Part shown: positions 34,708 through 43,305 of the stretch, piece by piece
Position numbering within the stretch: the stretch's first letter is position 1
Layout: each line of letters opens with the position of its first letter
DNA from: Tsukamurella sp. 8F
GTDB lineage: Bacteria > Actinomycetota > Actinomycetes > Mycobacteriales > Mycobacteriaceae
Reading direction: 5' to 3'
DNA: 64,000 nucleotides
Assembly: GCF_029167375.1 (NCBI RefSeq)
Contig: NZ_JARFTP010000010.1
Span: forward strand, 62,001-126,000
The notes under the pieces: model-generated
Databases searched by the model: none
Told to the model about the DNA's origin: nothing
What the model saw: the letters and a program-made list of their open reading frames with translations, nothing else
Position numbers and translations under genes: made by a program

Positions 34708-36242
34708 CGCAGCGGTTCCCCCCACTCCACGGAGGCGCGCAGGCGCGCCTTGAGCAATTTCCCGCCGGCGTTGCGCGGCAGCGGGCCGTCCGTGATCACG
34801 AGGTACTGCGGCACTTTGAAATCCGCGAGCATCGCTCGACAGTGCTCGACCACTGCGCCGGTGTCCGGGATCTCCTCGCCTCCGAAGACCACGGCGCCCA
34901 CCTTCTCGCCCATCACGTCGTCCGGCACGGCGAGCACCGCGGCCTCGAGTACGCCGGGCGCAGCGACCAGTGCCGATTCCACTTCGATGCTGGAGATGTT
35001 CTCGCCGCCACGGATGATGATGTCCTTCGTGCGGTCGACGATGCGAACCCGCCCCGCGTCGTCGACCCGGACGATATCGCCTGTGCGAAGCCAACCTTCG
35101 GTGTCGATGGCCTCTCGGGTGGCCTCCGGACGGTTCCAGTACGCAGAGGTGATGTTCGGGCCGCGCGCGACGAGCTCACCAAGCGTGGGATCTGCGGGGT
35201 CGTGCGGGACGACGCCGAGGTCGACGGTCGGCACCGCGTAGCCCACCGAATCCGCGTGTTCGACCGCGTCGGTGTGTGGAAGCACGGTCATCAACGAGGC
35301 GGTCTCGGTCATGCCGTACCCGTTGAAGACCTCCGCCGTGGGGAAGCCCTCCTGTATGGCCTTCACCAGGCTCGGCGCGATGGGCGCGCCACCGTAGCCG
35401 ACCCACTGCACGCTGGAGCGGTCCACGTCCTCGAATCCGGGTGTGCGCAACAGTAGGGCGTACACGGCGGGCACGGTGACGAGGAAGCTGATGCGTTCCT
35501 CGACGAGCGCTGTGAGCAGACCCTCGCGGTCGAGAGCAGGCATGATGACCGCTGCGCCACCGAAGAGATGGACGAACAGCAGCTGCGAATTGCACCCGGT
35601 CACGTGGAACAACGGGACCGAGATGAGGGTGCGTAGACCTCGCCCGATGTCGAATGGTGTGCCGATGGTGCGGGCCATCGTCATCGCGTTGCTCAGGAAG
35701 GCCAGATGCTCGGTGGGTACCCCCTTGGGGCTCCCGGTGGTACCCGATGTGTAGAACATGCCCGCCGTGTCGGATGCCGTGAGCCCGTCTACGACGAACG
35801 GATCGCCGTCGGGTAGCGGATCGTCGGCGGCGAGGTCGATGCGCGTCCCCGAATCCGCGAGGACGAACTCGACCTCTGGTTGCGCCGAGCGCGTATTCAC
35901 TGCGACGACGACGCCCCCCGCCATGATCGTCCCGTAGAAGGCGAGAACCCAGTTCACGCCGGCGGCATAGCGAATCGCCACGCGGTCCCCCCGTGCGAGT
36001 CCGCGCGCCCGAAGGCCGCCGGCCACTCGCGCGGACCGGTCCCACAACTGGCGGTAGGTGAGTCGCTCACCGCCCAGCTCGACGACGGCTTCCGCCTCGG
36101 GATCGACGTCGACGCGCGCATGGAGCGCGGCGATCAACGTGTCGGGGAGCCCCTCGTAGCAGGTGCGGCCACGACTGTCGACTCGGGTGTCGTTGCGTGA
36201 GAAGGGATTGTGCTCGCGTCCGACGGGGATGATATCGGTCAT
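34704..36242 (-). CDS. Acyl-CoA ligase, ANL (AMP-binding) superfamily
   Basis: A 512-residue adenylate-forming ligase. Core motifs: P-loop YTSGTTGSPKGVP (about 165-177), NGYGMTETAS (about 298-307), GWLRTGDI (about 390), RTKDIIIRGGENIS (about 410), and C-terminal lysine region NAGGKLLK. It activates a carboxylic acid with ATP and CoA, most likely a fatty or aromatic acid, but the specificity pocket cannot be read. Its start ATG 36242 overlaps the phosphotriesterase-like stop, and its stop overlaps the PHA-synthase-like start, both as ATGA. Confidence 0.92.
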   Translation of the reverse strand: MTDIIPVGREHNPFSRNDTRVDSRGRTCYEGLPDTLIAALHARVDVDPEAEAVVELGGERLTYRQLWDRSARVAGGLRARGLARGDRVAIRYAAGVNWVLAFYGTIMAGGVVVAVNTRSAQPEVEFVLADSGTRIDLAADDPLPDGDPFVVDGLTASDTAGMFYTSGTTGSPKGVPTEHLAFLSNAMTMARTIGTPFDIGRGLRTLISVPLFHVTGCNSQLLFVHLFGGAAVIMPALDREGLLTALVEERISFLVTVPAVYALLLRTPGFEDVDRSSVQWVGYGGAPIAPSLVKAIQEGFPTAEVFNGYGMTETASLMTVLPHTDAVEHADSVGYAVPTVDLGVVPHDPADPTLGELVARGPNITSAYWNRPEATREAIDTEGWLRTGDIVRVDDAGRVRIVDRTKDIIIRGGENISSIEVESALVAAPGVLEAAVLAVPDDVMGEKVGAVVFGGEEIPDTGAVVEHCRAMLADFKVPQYLVITDGPLPRNAGGKLLKARLRASVEWGEPLR

Positions 36243-37222
36243 CGGTGTGCTCCTGAGAAGTAGATGCGCGGGTTTTCGACGAGCATCGTGGTGATCTGGT
36301 CGTCGGAGACGCCGCGTTCGCGCAAGGCGGGAAGGACGTCGTCGCTGACATGGGTGAAACGCCACCGGGGTAATGCGGCCTTGCGTAGCGCCTCCGGATA
36401 GAAGTCGCTGTAACAGGACGCGTCGTGCGCGAGGACCATCTTCTCGGCGTAGCCGAGCGCAGCGAGCGTGGCGACCGTGGCGACGCGGTCCTCGAACGGG
36501 CAGAAGGCGTCGATCCCGAACCTGTCCATCCCGAGAATCGCCCCCGCGTCCGCGAGCTTGCGGAGGTAGTCGATGTCCGTGCTGTCCCCACTGTGGGCGA
36601 TGACGACCTTGGACAGGTCGACCCCTTCCTCCCCGAGCACCCGCTCGACGATCAACCCGGTCTCGTCGTGCGCGTGTGTATGCACTGTGATCGGCGTTCC
36701 GGTCTCGACGTGCGCTTGTGCCACGGCGCGCATCACCCGCTCGACGTCGGGGGTGAGACCGTGTTCGTCGATCGCACACTTGAGCAGCCCCGCCTTCACG
36801 TCGGTGTCGGCTATGCCTTCCCGGATGTCCTTCACGAAGAGCTCGGTCATCGGGTCGACCGGGGTATCGAATATCCGCCCGGGGCCGGTGAAGTGGAACT
36901 GGATCGGCGCATCGCTGTACGTGTACACGCCGGTGGCGACCACGATGTTCAGGTCGACCTGCTCGTTGATGCGCTGGATCCGCGGGATGTACCGCCCCAG
37001 GCCGATGACCGTCGGGTCGACGATGGAGGTGATCCCCCGCGCCACCATGTCGGTGAGCTGCTGGACAGCGTCGGCGACGCGTACCTCTTCGTCCCAGGGA
37101 TCCGGGTACTGAGGATAGTTCTGCCGGATCTCCGTCCCCAGGGTGAAGACGTGCTCGTGCATGAGCACACGCCCCAATGCGTCGACGTCGATGGGGCCTC
37201 GGACCGTCTCAACTGTGGGCAT
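36239..37222 (-). CDS. Phosphotriesterase-like (PTE/PLL) metal-dependent hydrolase
   Basis: A 327-residue amidohydrolase-fold enzyme. The HEHVF motif near residue 22-26 gives the first metal ligands. K in LLKCAID near residue 144 is the site of the carboxylated lysine. HTHAHD near 176 and IAHSGD near 209 provide the two further His ligands. LAHDASC near 269 provides the final Asp. Members include lactonases and phosphotriesterases. It heads an operon with an acyl-CoA ligase, PHA-synthase-like protein and SDR, so hydrolysis of a lactone or ester to a hydroxyacid is a fitting first step (inference). Start ATG 37222 is preferred; TTG 37234 is in frame. Confidence 0.88.
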   Translation of the reverse strand: MPTVETVRGPIDVDALGRVLMHEHVFTLGTEIRQNYPQYPDPWDEEVRVADAVQQLTDMVARGITSIVDPTVIGLGRYIPRIQRINEQVDLNIVVATGVYTYSDAPIQFHFTGPGRIFDTPVDPMTELFVKDIREGIADTDVKAGLLKCAIDEHGLTPDVERVMRAVAQAHVETGTPITVHTHAHDETGLIVERVLGEEGVDLSKVVIAHSGDSTDIDYLRKLADAGAILGMDRFGIDAFCPFEDRVATVATLAALGYAEKMVLAHDASCYSDFYPEALRKAALPRWRFTHVSDDVLPALRERGVSDDQITTMLVENPRIYFSGAHR

Positions 37223-37392
37223 GTGGTGTGGCAACCCTTCGGTAGGGGATCAACGGATCGGACGAACAGTGATGCGCGTCACGTCTGTAGGAGCATAGAC
37301 TGCGATATGAACATGACGTCAGGATTGGAAAAGTTCGATCCCCGACACAGTCACACGTGCGTGAGGCGACGTGGACGAGATGAGGAGCACCC

Positions 37393-38190
37393 ATGACCCG
37401 CGAAACCCACGCGCCCGTTCGTCCTCCGCACCTGCTGTGCAGCATCACCGACGGTTCGCGCGCACTCGGCGAGCTCAGTTGGTTCGGAGGCTCTGCCGCG
37501 TGGCTCGCGACCCGGCCACACAGGGGCGACGGCCGTCCGGTGCTCGTGCTTCCCGGATTCATGGCCGGCGACTGGTCGACGGTTCCGCTCCGACGCATGC
37601 TCGATCACCACGGATATCGCACTCACGGTTGGGGGCTCGGGCGTAACCAGGGACCCACGGCTGACGCGATCGAGGGTCTCGACGCCCTCTTCCGTCGAAT
37701 CCAGGATCAGTACGCTCGGCCGATCAGCCTCATAGGGCAGAGCCTCGGCGGGCTCTTCGCCCGCGAACTCGCGCGCCGCTTTCCCGATAGCGTCGACCGG
37801 ATCGTCACGCTCGGGTCGCCGGTCTCGATCACCGATCCCGCCCAGTCCCGCGCCGGTCATTCGTACCGGCGGAGAGAGCACCTGCACGTGCCCGAGTTCG
37901 CCTTCGACAGGTGGACGACCGCGCCGCAGCCTGCGGTGCCGGCGACTTCCATCTTCAGCCGCTTCGACGGGATCGTTCGCTGGCAGGCCTGCTTGTATCC
38001 CCGCACCCCGCTGACCGAGAACATCGAGGTGGCTTCCAGCCACCTCGGGATGGCGGTGCAACCGCCGGCCGTGTACGCGACACTCGACCGACTTGCGGCG
38101 CCGCTCGACCCGTGGCGCGCGTTCGAACCGCCGCGGCTGATACGTGGATACTTCCCCGGAACGGCCGACCCCACCTACTTGGCGGCGTAA
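37393..38190 (+). CDS. Alpha/beta hydrolase, lipase-like
   Basis: A 265-residue hydrolase divergent from the phosphotriesterase-like operon. VLVLPGFMAGDWST (about 50-63) is the oxyanion region, GQSLGG near residue 116 the nucleophile elbow, and SSHLGM near residue 218 the His. It resembles the cytoplasmic PGAP1/EstA-like lipases. The start is ATG 37393. It lies directly before a TetR gene (47 bases), with the inferred TetR operator in between, so the three units may form one regulon of ester degradation. Confidence 0.85.
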   Translation: MTRETHAPVRPPHLLCSITDGSRALGELSWFGGSAAWLATRPHRGDGRPVLVLPGFMAGDWSTVPLRRMLDHHGYRTHGWGLGRNQGPTADAIEGLDALFRRIQDQYARPISLIGQSLGGLFARELARRFPDSVDRIVTLGSPVSITDPAQSRAGHSYRRREHLHVPEFAFDRWTTAPQPAVPATSIFSRFDGIVRWQACLYPRTPLTENIEVASSHLGMAVQPPAVYATLDRLAAPLDPWRAFEPPRLIRGYFPGTADPTYLAA

Positions 38191-38205
38191 CAGCATGCCG
38201 CGCCA

Positions 38206-38228
38206 CTATCGTGGCTACGACACGATAG
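38206..38228. promoter_or_regulatory. TetR operator upstream of the TetR gene
   Basis: CTATCGTG (38206-38213), 7-base spacer, CACGATAG (38221-38228), a perfect inverted repeat ending nine bases before the GTG start at 38238. It is placed to autoregulate the TetR gene. Confidence 0.7.
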
Positions 38229-38237
38229 GAGACAGCA

Positions 38238-38963
38238 GTGGGAGAGTCGACGGCCGCAACGGTCGGCACCACCCCCGACGGCTCCGGCCAGCACGGCGAC
38301 GCGGTGCCGTCGCTCGCCGACGTCACCATGTTGCGCGAACTCCCCGCCACGAAACGCGGCATCCGCACGCGCGACGGGATCATCGCAGCGGCCCGGAAGG
38401 TCTTCGAGGACAGAGGCTTCATCGATGCCCGTCTGGCCGACATATTCGCTGAGGCCGGTTGCTCGACGGGCACGTTCTACCTCTATTTCGGCTCGAAGGA
38501 AGAGGTGCTGCACGCGGTCCTCGACACGGTTCGCGACGACATGCTGCATCCTCGGCTGGACGAACACATACCGTCGGCCGATCCGTACGCGGTGATCGAG
38601 GCCTCGATCCACGCCTACCTGGTGGCCTATCGGCGCAACGCATCGATGATGCGATTACTCGAGCAGGTCAGCACGATCGATGCCGGACTCCGTGCACGCC
38701 GGATCGCCCGCAGCAAGGCCTTCGCGCAACGGAACGCGCGAGGTATCGAGCGACTACAGCAACGTGGTCTCGCCGATCCCGGGCTGGACCCGTATCTGAC
38801 CGCCTGCGCGCTGTCGTCGATGGTCAGCCGCCTGGCGTACCACACCTACTGCATGACGGTCGGCACGGAATCCGTCGTATCCGACGACGAGGTCCCGGCC
38901 GAGGTGCTCACGCAGATCTGCAGTCGGCTCTGGATCAAGTCACTCGACATCCATCGCGGGTGA
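38238..38963 (+). CDS. TetR-family regulator
   Basis: A 241-residue TetR regulator, start GTG 38238 with AGGAGA upstream. An acidic/Ser-rich leader of about 35 residues precedes the helix-turn-helix TRDGIIAAARKVFEDRGFIDARLADIFAEAGCSTGTFYLYFGSKEEVL (about 38-84). The C-terminal domain resembles FadR/KstR2-like members of this order. Considering position and operator, it probably controls itself and the ester/acyl-CoA genes at 32.2-38.2 kb. Its ligand may be an acyl-CoA, which is a guess from the neighbouring ligase. Confidence 0.9.
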   Translation: MGESTAATVGTTPDGSGQHGDAVPSLADVTMLRELPATKRGIRTRDGIIAAARKVFEDRGFIDARLADIFAEAGCSTGTFYLYFGSKEEVLHAVLDTVRDDMLHPRLDEHIPSADPYAVIEASIHAYLVAYRRNASMMRLLEQVSTIDAGLRARRIARSKAFAQRNARGIERLQQRGLADPGLDPYLTACALSSMVSRLAYHTYCMTVGTESVVSDDEVPAEVLTQICSRLWIKSLDIHRG

Positions 38964-38986
38964 TCGAGGGGCTCAGCACCTCGGAC

Positions 38987-39001
38987 GCGCCTCGGAGGCG
39001 C
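38987..39001. terminator. GC palindrome between convergent TetR and glycosyltransferase genes
   Basis: GCGCCTC-G-GAGGCGC lies within the 41-base gap between the two convergent stops. Arms are 7 bp with one central base and no T-tract; possible bidirectional terminator. Confidence 0.35.
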
Positions 39002-39004
39002 CAC

Positions 39005-40237
39005 TCAGCGCCGGGCGGCGGCTTCGATCACGTCGGCGCCCGTCGATGCGCCACCCGTCGCCAGGTACCCATCGGCGACGGCGCGAGCACCGGCCGTCAT
39101 CGAGCCGGCGGCGCGCACGGCTGCCCGCAGCGCCCGCGGACCACGTCGCGGGTGCCGGGCGATCCGTGACGGCAGCCGGATTCCAGCGCGGGCCAGTTCT
39201 AGTCGGCGGGCGACCTCGAGCTGATCCCGGCCGAAGGGCACCGCCACCGTCGGTACACCACGCGCGAGGGCCTTCTGGGTGGCGCCCATACCGCCGTGTG
39301 TGACGGCAACCGACGCACGATCCAGGATCGAGCCGTGTGGGGCGAAGCGCACGACCGTCGCGTCGGGTGGAACGACGAGGTCTGATGGGACCCCCGCCGG
39401 CATGGTCGCGACGACGTGCAGGCCGGTTCCCGCCATGGCCGCGAGCAGGTGCCGGACGAGTACCTCGTCCCGTTGCGGGTCGGACGACGTGGTGACCAGG
39501 ACGATCGGGCGGTCGATCGCGCCCAGCCAAGGCGGCTGTGCTGTTGGCGGATCCCATTCGCACGCACCGAGATACACCAGGTTCGGGACATCGGGATGTG
39601 GGTATTCGAAAGGTTCTGCTGTGGCGACCAGCAGGACGGGCGGCCGACGATAGAAGTCGTCCGGGTCGGTCAGTGCGGGCAGCCCGACGGAGGTACGGGT
39701 CGCGTTGATCCGCGGGCCGGCGATCCGTCGGGCGAGCGCGTCCAGGGCCGCGCCGACGAGTACATCCCGTGCGCGACCGGAGATCCCGCGGGCGGGCGCG
39801 AGGCCCGGCCCGAACGGAGGCAGCCCCGGGGAGCGGATGGGGATCGGTGAGGCGGAGAAGCAGGCCCACGGCAGCCGGCACGCTTCGGCGCCTGCCATCG
39901 CTCCCCAGGCGTTCGCATCGACGACGAGGAGATCGGGCGAGTACGCAGCAACCGCCGCGTCGAGGTCGGGCGCCTCGAACACCGCGCGGCGGGCGAACAT
40001 CTCCATGCCGTGAGCGAAGGCCTGCACAGGGTTTGTCGCAGATGCGTCATCGGAGGGCACGGATTCGATTCGCGGATCCAGCGCGGAGGCGTCCAGCCCG
40101 AAGGATGCGAGCGTGTGCACCTCCGAGGCGATGGTGCGGACGTGTACGACGTGCCCGCGGGCGCGTAGCTCGAGAAGTAGCGGCATCATCGGGTACAGAT
40201 GCCCGCGGCCGACCGCCGTGTATGCGAGAACCTTCAT
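39005..40237 (-). CDS. UGT-like (MGT-type, GT1) glycosyltransferase
   Basis: A 410-residue GT-B glycosyltransferase. The start MKVLAYTAVGRGHLYPMMPLL is the acceptor-binding side. The C-terminal donor domain has VVRFAPHGSILDRASVAVTHGGMGATQKALARGVPTVAVPFGRDQLEVARR (about 285-335), the classical GT1 signature for antibiotic, macrolide or glycolipid transferases. The substrate is not predictable. It stands alone; the convergent TetR is 41 bases away and the next gene divergent is the Trp-rich exported protein 160 bases away. Confidence 0.9.
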   Translation of the reverse strand: MKVLAYTAVGRGHLYPMMPLLLELRARGHVVHVRTIASEVHTLASFGLDASALDPRIESVPSDDASATNPVQAFAHGMEMFARRAVFEAPDLDAAVAAYSPDLLVVDANAWGAMAGAEACRLPWACFSASPIPIRSPGLPPFGPGLAPARGISGRARDVLVGAALDALARRIAGPRINATRTSVGLPALTDPDDFYRRPPVLLVATAEPFEYPHPDVPNLVYLGACEWDPPTAQPPWLGAIDRPIVLVTTSSDPQRDEVLVRHLLAAMAGTGLHVVATMPAGVPSDLVVPPDATVVRFAPHGSILDRASVAVTHGGMGATQKALARGVPTVAVPFGRDQLEVARRLELARAGIRLPSRIARHPRRGPRALRAAVRAAGSMTAGARAVADGYLATGGASTGADVIEAAARR

Positions 40238-40397
40238 GCGAACTCACAGAGCGGGTGAGGCGGTGTCGTGAGCACCTGGATCCCTCCAGACGTGCGGTAT
40301 TCGTAGCGAACCTACCCTGGATCTCGTCGACCAGGGGCGTTCCGCCGCGGGCAGCGATCTTCAGGTGCCCTTCAGACTCGCCCGAGATGGTCTCAGT

Positions 40398-40721
40398 ATG
40401 AAGAAGATCATCGCGGTGGCGGTAGCCACCACAGCAATAATGTTGGCACTCTTCGTGTTCGGTGACTCCGTCGCCAACGCGGCACCGCATTACACGCCAG
40501 GGTGGTGTTCACCCGCGCAGTGGCATCCCGGCTGGGCGAGCCCGCCCGTGTGGCATGCCGGCTGGTGGGGACGGGGGGTCTGGCACCCGGCATGGTGGGA
40601 CGGCCACAGCTGGCGTCCGGGTTGGTGGAGCCCGCCCGTGTGGCATGCGGGCTGGTGGAGCCCCGGTCGGTGGCACGCCGGTTGGTGGAGCCCCGGACGG
40701 TGCTACCCGGGCCACTGGTGA
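40398..40721 (+). CDS. Exported Trp/His/Gly/Pro-rich repeat protein
   Basis: A 107-residue protein starting at ATG 40398 (MKKIIAVAVATTAIMLALFVFGDSVANAA), with a signal peptide of about 29 residues. The mature part has no usual domain. It is built of about seven short repeats such as WHPGW, VWHAGWW, SPGRWHAGWWSPG, so that roughly one residue in four is Trp, with His, Gly, Pro and Ser filling the gaps and two Cys (in GWCSP and GRCYP). I know no characterised family with this composition. Its divergent neighbour is the glycosyltransferase and the following gene is a response regulator. The DNA repeats below match the protein repeats. Confidence 0.75.
   Translation: MKKIIAVAVATTAIMLALFVFGDSVANAAPHYTPGWCSPAQWHPGWASPPVWHAGWWGRGVWHPAWWDGHSWRPGWWSPPVWHAGWWSPGRWHAGWWSPGRCYPGHW
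40500..40720 (+). repeat. DNA repeats encoding WHAGWW units
   Basis: Near-identical segments such as 'tggcatgccggctggtgg' and 'tggtggagccc' recur at about 40550, 40620, 40650 and 40680. They encode the Trp-rich repeats. Close similarity at the DNA level suggests recent duplication within the gene. Confidence 0.8.
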
Positions 40722-40818
40722 CCCTTCTCCCGTGCCCGGCCGGACTCACCTCCGGCCGGGCGCTCTTTGGCACAATCGCGGGCATGCCCTCGGCCGCCGA
40801 GATCGGAGCGCACGCCTG

Positions 40819-41511
40819 ATGGCGCGCGCACGCGTTCTCGTGATCGAGGACTCGACCGCGATCCGCAGCGCACTCGAGGCCGCGCTGCACGACGCCGGCT
40901 ACACCGCCGTCGGCCGCCCGGACGGTGGTGACCTGTCGGCCGATCTGAATGCCTTCCGTCCCGACGTGGTGCTGCTCGACGTCATGCTGCCGGGCCGCGA
41001 CGGGTTCACCCTCCTGCGTGAGATCCGTCAGCACTGCGACGCGGGCGTCCTGATGGTGACGGCGCGCGACGGCTCGACGGATCGGGTGCGCGGCCTCACC
41101 GCCGGCGCCGACGACTACATCCCCAAGCCCTTCGACCTCCCCGAGGTGATCGCACGCGTGGGCGCGGTCCTGCGCCGCACCGGCCGGATGGGCGCCACGG
41201 TCGAGGTGGGGGATCTCGTCGTCGATCCGGACGCGGGGGTCGCGATCCGCGCCGGCCACACGCTGTCACTGACCGCGACCGAGTTCCGGATGCTGTCCTA
41301 CTTCGCGCAGTGCAGGGGCCGGGTCCTGTCGAAGACGCAGGTCCTGACCGCGGTGTGGGGCTACGAGGGGTTCGATCCGAACCTCGTCGAGGTGCACGTG
41401 AGCGCCTTGCGGAAGAAGCTGGAGCAGCACGGCCCCCGTCTCCTGCACACCGAGCGCGGGCTCGGCTACATCCTTCGGGCACCTCCCTCGGGGCGGACGA
41501 TCACATCGTGA
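40819..41511 (+). CDS. OmpR/PhoB-family response regulator
   Basis: A 230-residue regulator. Receiver domain residues 1-118: acidic pair ED at 10-11, phospho-acceptor Asp in VVLLDVMLPGRDG (about 54), Thr and Lys in VTARD and YIPKPFDLPE (about 104). The C-terminal winged-helix (about 130-225) has LSLTATEFRMLSYFAQCRGRVLSKTQVLTAVWGYEGFDPNLVEVHVSALRKKLE. The ATG 40819 is chosen because the family start is MARARVLVIEDS; the longer frame lies over the Trp-rich gene. The stop overlaps the kinase start as GTGA. It resembles MprA/TcrX-like regulators. Confidence 0.93.
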   Translation: MARARVLVIEDSTAIRSALEAALHDAGYTAVGRPDGGDLSADLNAFRPDVVLLDVMLPGRDGFTLLREIRQHCDAGVLMVTARDGSTDRVRGLTAGADDYIPKPFDLPEVIARVGAVLRRTGRMGATVEVGDLVVDPDAGVAIRAGHTLSLTATEFRMLSYFAQCRGRVLSKTQVLTAVWGYEGFDPNLVEVHVSALRKKLEQHGPRLLHTERGLGYILRAPPSGRTITS

Positions 41512-42842
41512 CGGCACTCCCGCGGCTCCTGACGGTCTCGCTCCGGGGCCGCGTCCTGGTGACCACACTCTCGGCGCTCGCACTCGCGCTGGTGATCGTC
41601 GTCGTGGTGGTGGCGGCGCTCTTCGAGTCCGTGGTGCACCGGGAGGTGAGCGAGGAGCTGCGGGCACGGGTCGGCTACGCCGAAACCCTCGCGCGCACGG
41701 TGGCGACGCCGCAGGAATTCGTCCGGCGGGTCGACGTCCGGCTCATCACCGCGCAGGTCACCATGCCCGACGGCGAGGTGATCGGCGAGCACAGGAGGTT
41801 GCGCGGCGAGCGTGAGGTGCAGACGCGCGACTTCGTACTGCACGGCGGCCGGCTCGACGGTGCCCGCGTCACCCTGACGGTCGACAGTCAGCCGCTGCAG
41901 GTCGTGAAGTCGCGGCTGCTCTGGGGCATGGTCGCGACCGCGCTCGCCACGCTGGCGGTGACGGGTCTTCTTCTCGCCGTTGCGGTGCGCCGTGCGCTCG
42001 CGCCGCTCGATGCGATCACGCGCCTGGCCCGGGACACGGAGGCGGGCAACCGGGGCGGCCGGCTCCTGCCGGATCGCCCGGACACCGAGCTGGGACGGGC
42101 CGCGAACGCTTTCGATGACATGCTGGACTCGATCGAGAGCGCGGAATCCCATGCGCGCGAGGCGAACGACCGGGTCCGCCGGTTCGTCGCAGACGCCGCA
42201 CACGAGCTGCGTACCCCGATCACGGGGATGCGCGCGATGGCACAGGCCCTGCTGCAGCGTTCGCAGGATACGGACGCCGCCGAACGCGAGCGGCTCAGCG
42301 TGATCCTGGTGCAGGAGTCGAACCGCGCCGGCCGCATCGTGGGCGACCTCGTCGACCTCGCCCGCATCGACGCGAGCATTCCGCTGGACCTCGACCTCGC
42401 CGAGGCCGACCTGTACGAGCTTGCTTCTGCGCAGGTGGAGCGAAGTCGGTTGGTGCATGCCGGGCTGGTACTCGAGCTGCGGGGCGGGGGCGCCGTGGCA
42501 ATGGTGGATGCCGCGCGCGTCAGCCAGATCTTGGCGAACCTCGTCGACAACGCCTGCCAGGCCACGCCGGAGGGCGGACGAGTCGTCGTGACGGTGGGTG
42601 CGGCAGGGGAGATGGCCGAGGTGCACGTCGTCGATACCGGGACCGGTATCCCCGCCGCGGATCGCGAGCGCGTCTTCGATCGACTGGTGCGCCTGGACGC
42701 GAGCCGCCGGATCGGCGGAGCGGGATTGGGGCTCGCGATCGCTCGTGGGCTGGCGCGCGCCCACGGCGGGGATCTGACCTGCAACGAGCCTCCTGCCGGT
42801 TTCGCGACCGACTTCCGGCTGGTCCTACCGATCAGGCGGTGA
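41508..42842 (+). CDS. Sensor histidine kinase, partner of the upstream regulator
   Basis: A 444-residue membrane kinase starting at GTG 41508. TM1 spans about residues 15-40 and TM2 about 140-165, with an extracytoplasmic sensor loop of 100 residues in between. A HAMP domain (165-215) and the H-box FVADAAHELRTPITGM with the phosphorylated His near residue 233 follow. The ATPase domain has LVDNACQATPEG (N-box), DTGTGIP (G1) and GAGLGLAIARGLARAHGG. The loop shows no metal or redox motif. The 3' end overlaps the convergent gene by 18 bases. Confidence 0.94.
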   Translation: MTALPRLLTVSLRGRVLVTTLSALALALVIVVVVVAALFESVVHREVSEELRARVGYAETLARTVATPQEFVRRVDVRLITAQVTMPDGEVIGEHRRLRGEREVQTRDFVLHGGRLDGARVTLTVDSQPLQVVKSRLLWGMVATALATLAVTGLLLAVAVRRALAPLDAITRLARDTEAGNRGGRLLPDRPDTELGRAANAFDDMLDSIESAESHAREANDRVRRFVADAAHELRTPITGMRAMAQALLQRSQDTDAAERERLSVILVQESNRAGRIVGDLVDLARIDASIPLDLDLAEADLYELASAQVERSRLVHAGLVLELRGGGAVAMVDAARVSQILANLVDNACQATPEGGRVVVTVGAAGEMAEVHVVDTGTGIPAADRERVFDRLVRLDASRRIGGAGLGLAIARGLARAHGGDLTCNEPPAGFATDFRLVLPIRR

Positions 42843-43304
42843 AGGCACCGTCGGAAACGGCTCCGTCGGGTTCCGCGGCGGGGGTGGTCCCGTCGGCGCA
42901 GGGGAGCGGAGCGCCCTGCTCAGTCCCCACCCCGCTGCGCAGACGGCGATGGTCTCGGCACAGACCGACACCACGCCGAGCGGCTCGAACCAGTCGCCTA
43001 CGTCGTCGCCGAGCTCGGGAAAGGACATCGACCGCGTCGCGATGTAGCCCACGACGGCGAGGGAGCATGTCGTGAGTGCGGCGGCGTACACGGCCCCGGA
43101 GTCCACCCACAGCGCGGTCGCCGCGACGAGCCCGCATGCGGCGGTGAGCACGACGAATGCGATGCCCATGTAGGGCGCCTCGTCCAGGTGCGGCGCTATC
43201 ACCGGGATGTGCGCTACGGCGGCCACGGCCGCCGCAGCCGCGAGCACCCAGCGGGCGCGGCTGCGGGTCTCGCTCCAGGCGAACGTCTCGAAGCCGGCAG
43301 CCAT
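42825..43304 (-). CDS. Small membrane protein, four predicted TM segments
   Basis: A 159-residue hydrophobic protein starting at ATG 43304, one base after the stop of the preceding gene. Four hydrophobic segments (about 20-40, 45-65, 68-90, 108-130) and a Pro-rich C-terminus (PAPTGPPPPRNP). It contains no recognised domain. It lies in a two-gene unit with the secreted protein at 43306-44109, convergent with the two-component system, whose target it may be. Confidence 0.75.
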   Translation of the reverse strand: MAAGFETFAWSETRSRARWVLAAAAAVAAVAHIPVIAPHLDEAPYMGIAFVVLTAACGLVAATALWVDSGAVYAAALTTCSLAVVGYIATRSMSFPELGDDVGDWFEPLGVVSVCAETIAVCAAGWGLSRALRSPAPTGPPPPRNPTEPFPTVPSPPDR

Positions 43305-43305
43305 G

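Noticed and set aside
41466-42764. 432-residue minus-strand frame
   Set aside because: Antisense shadow of the histidine kinase.
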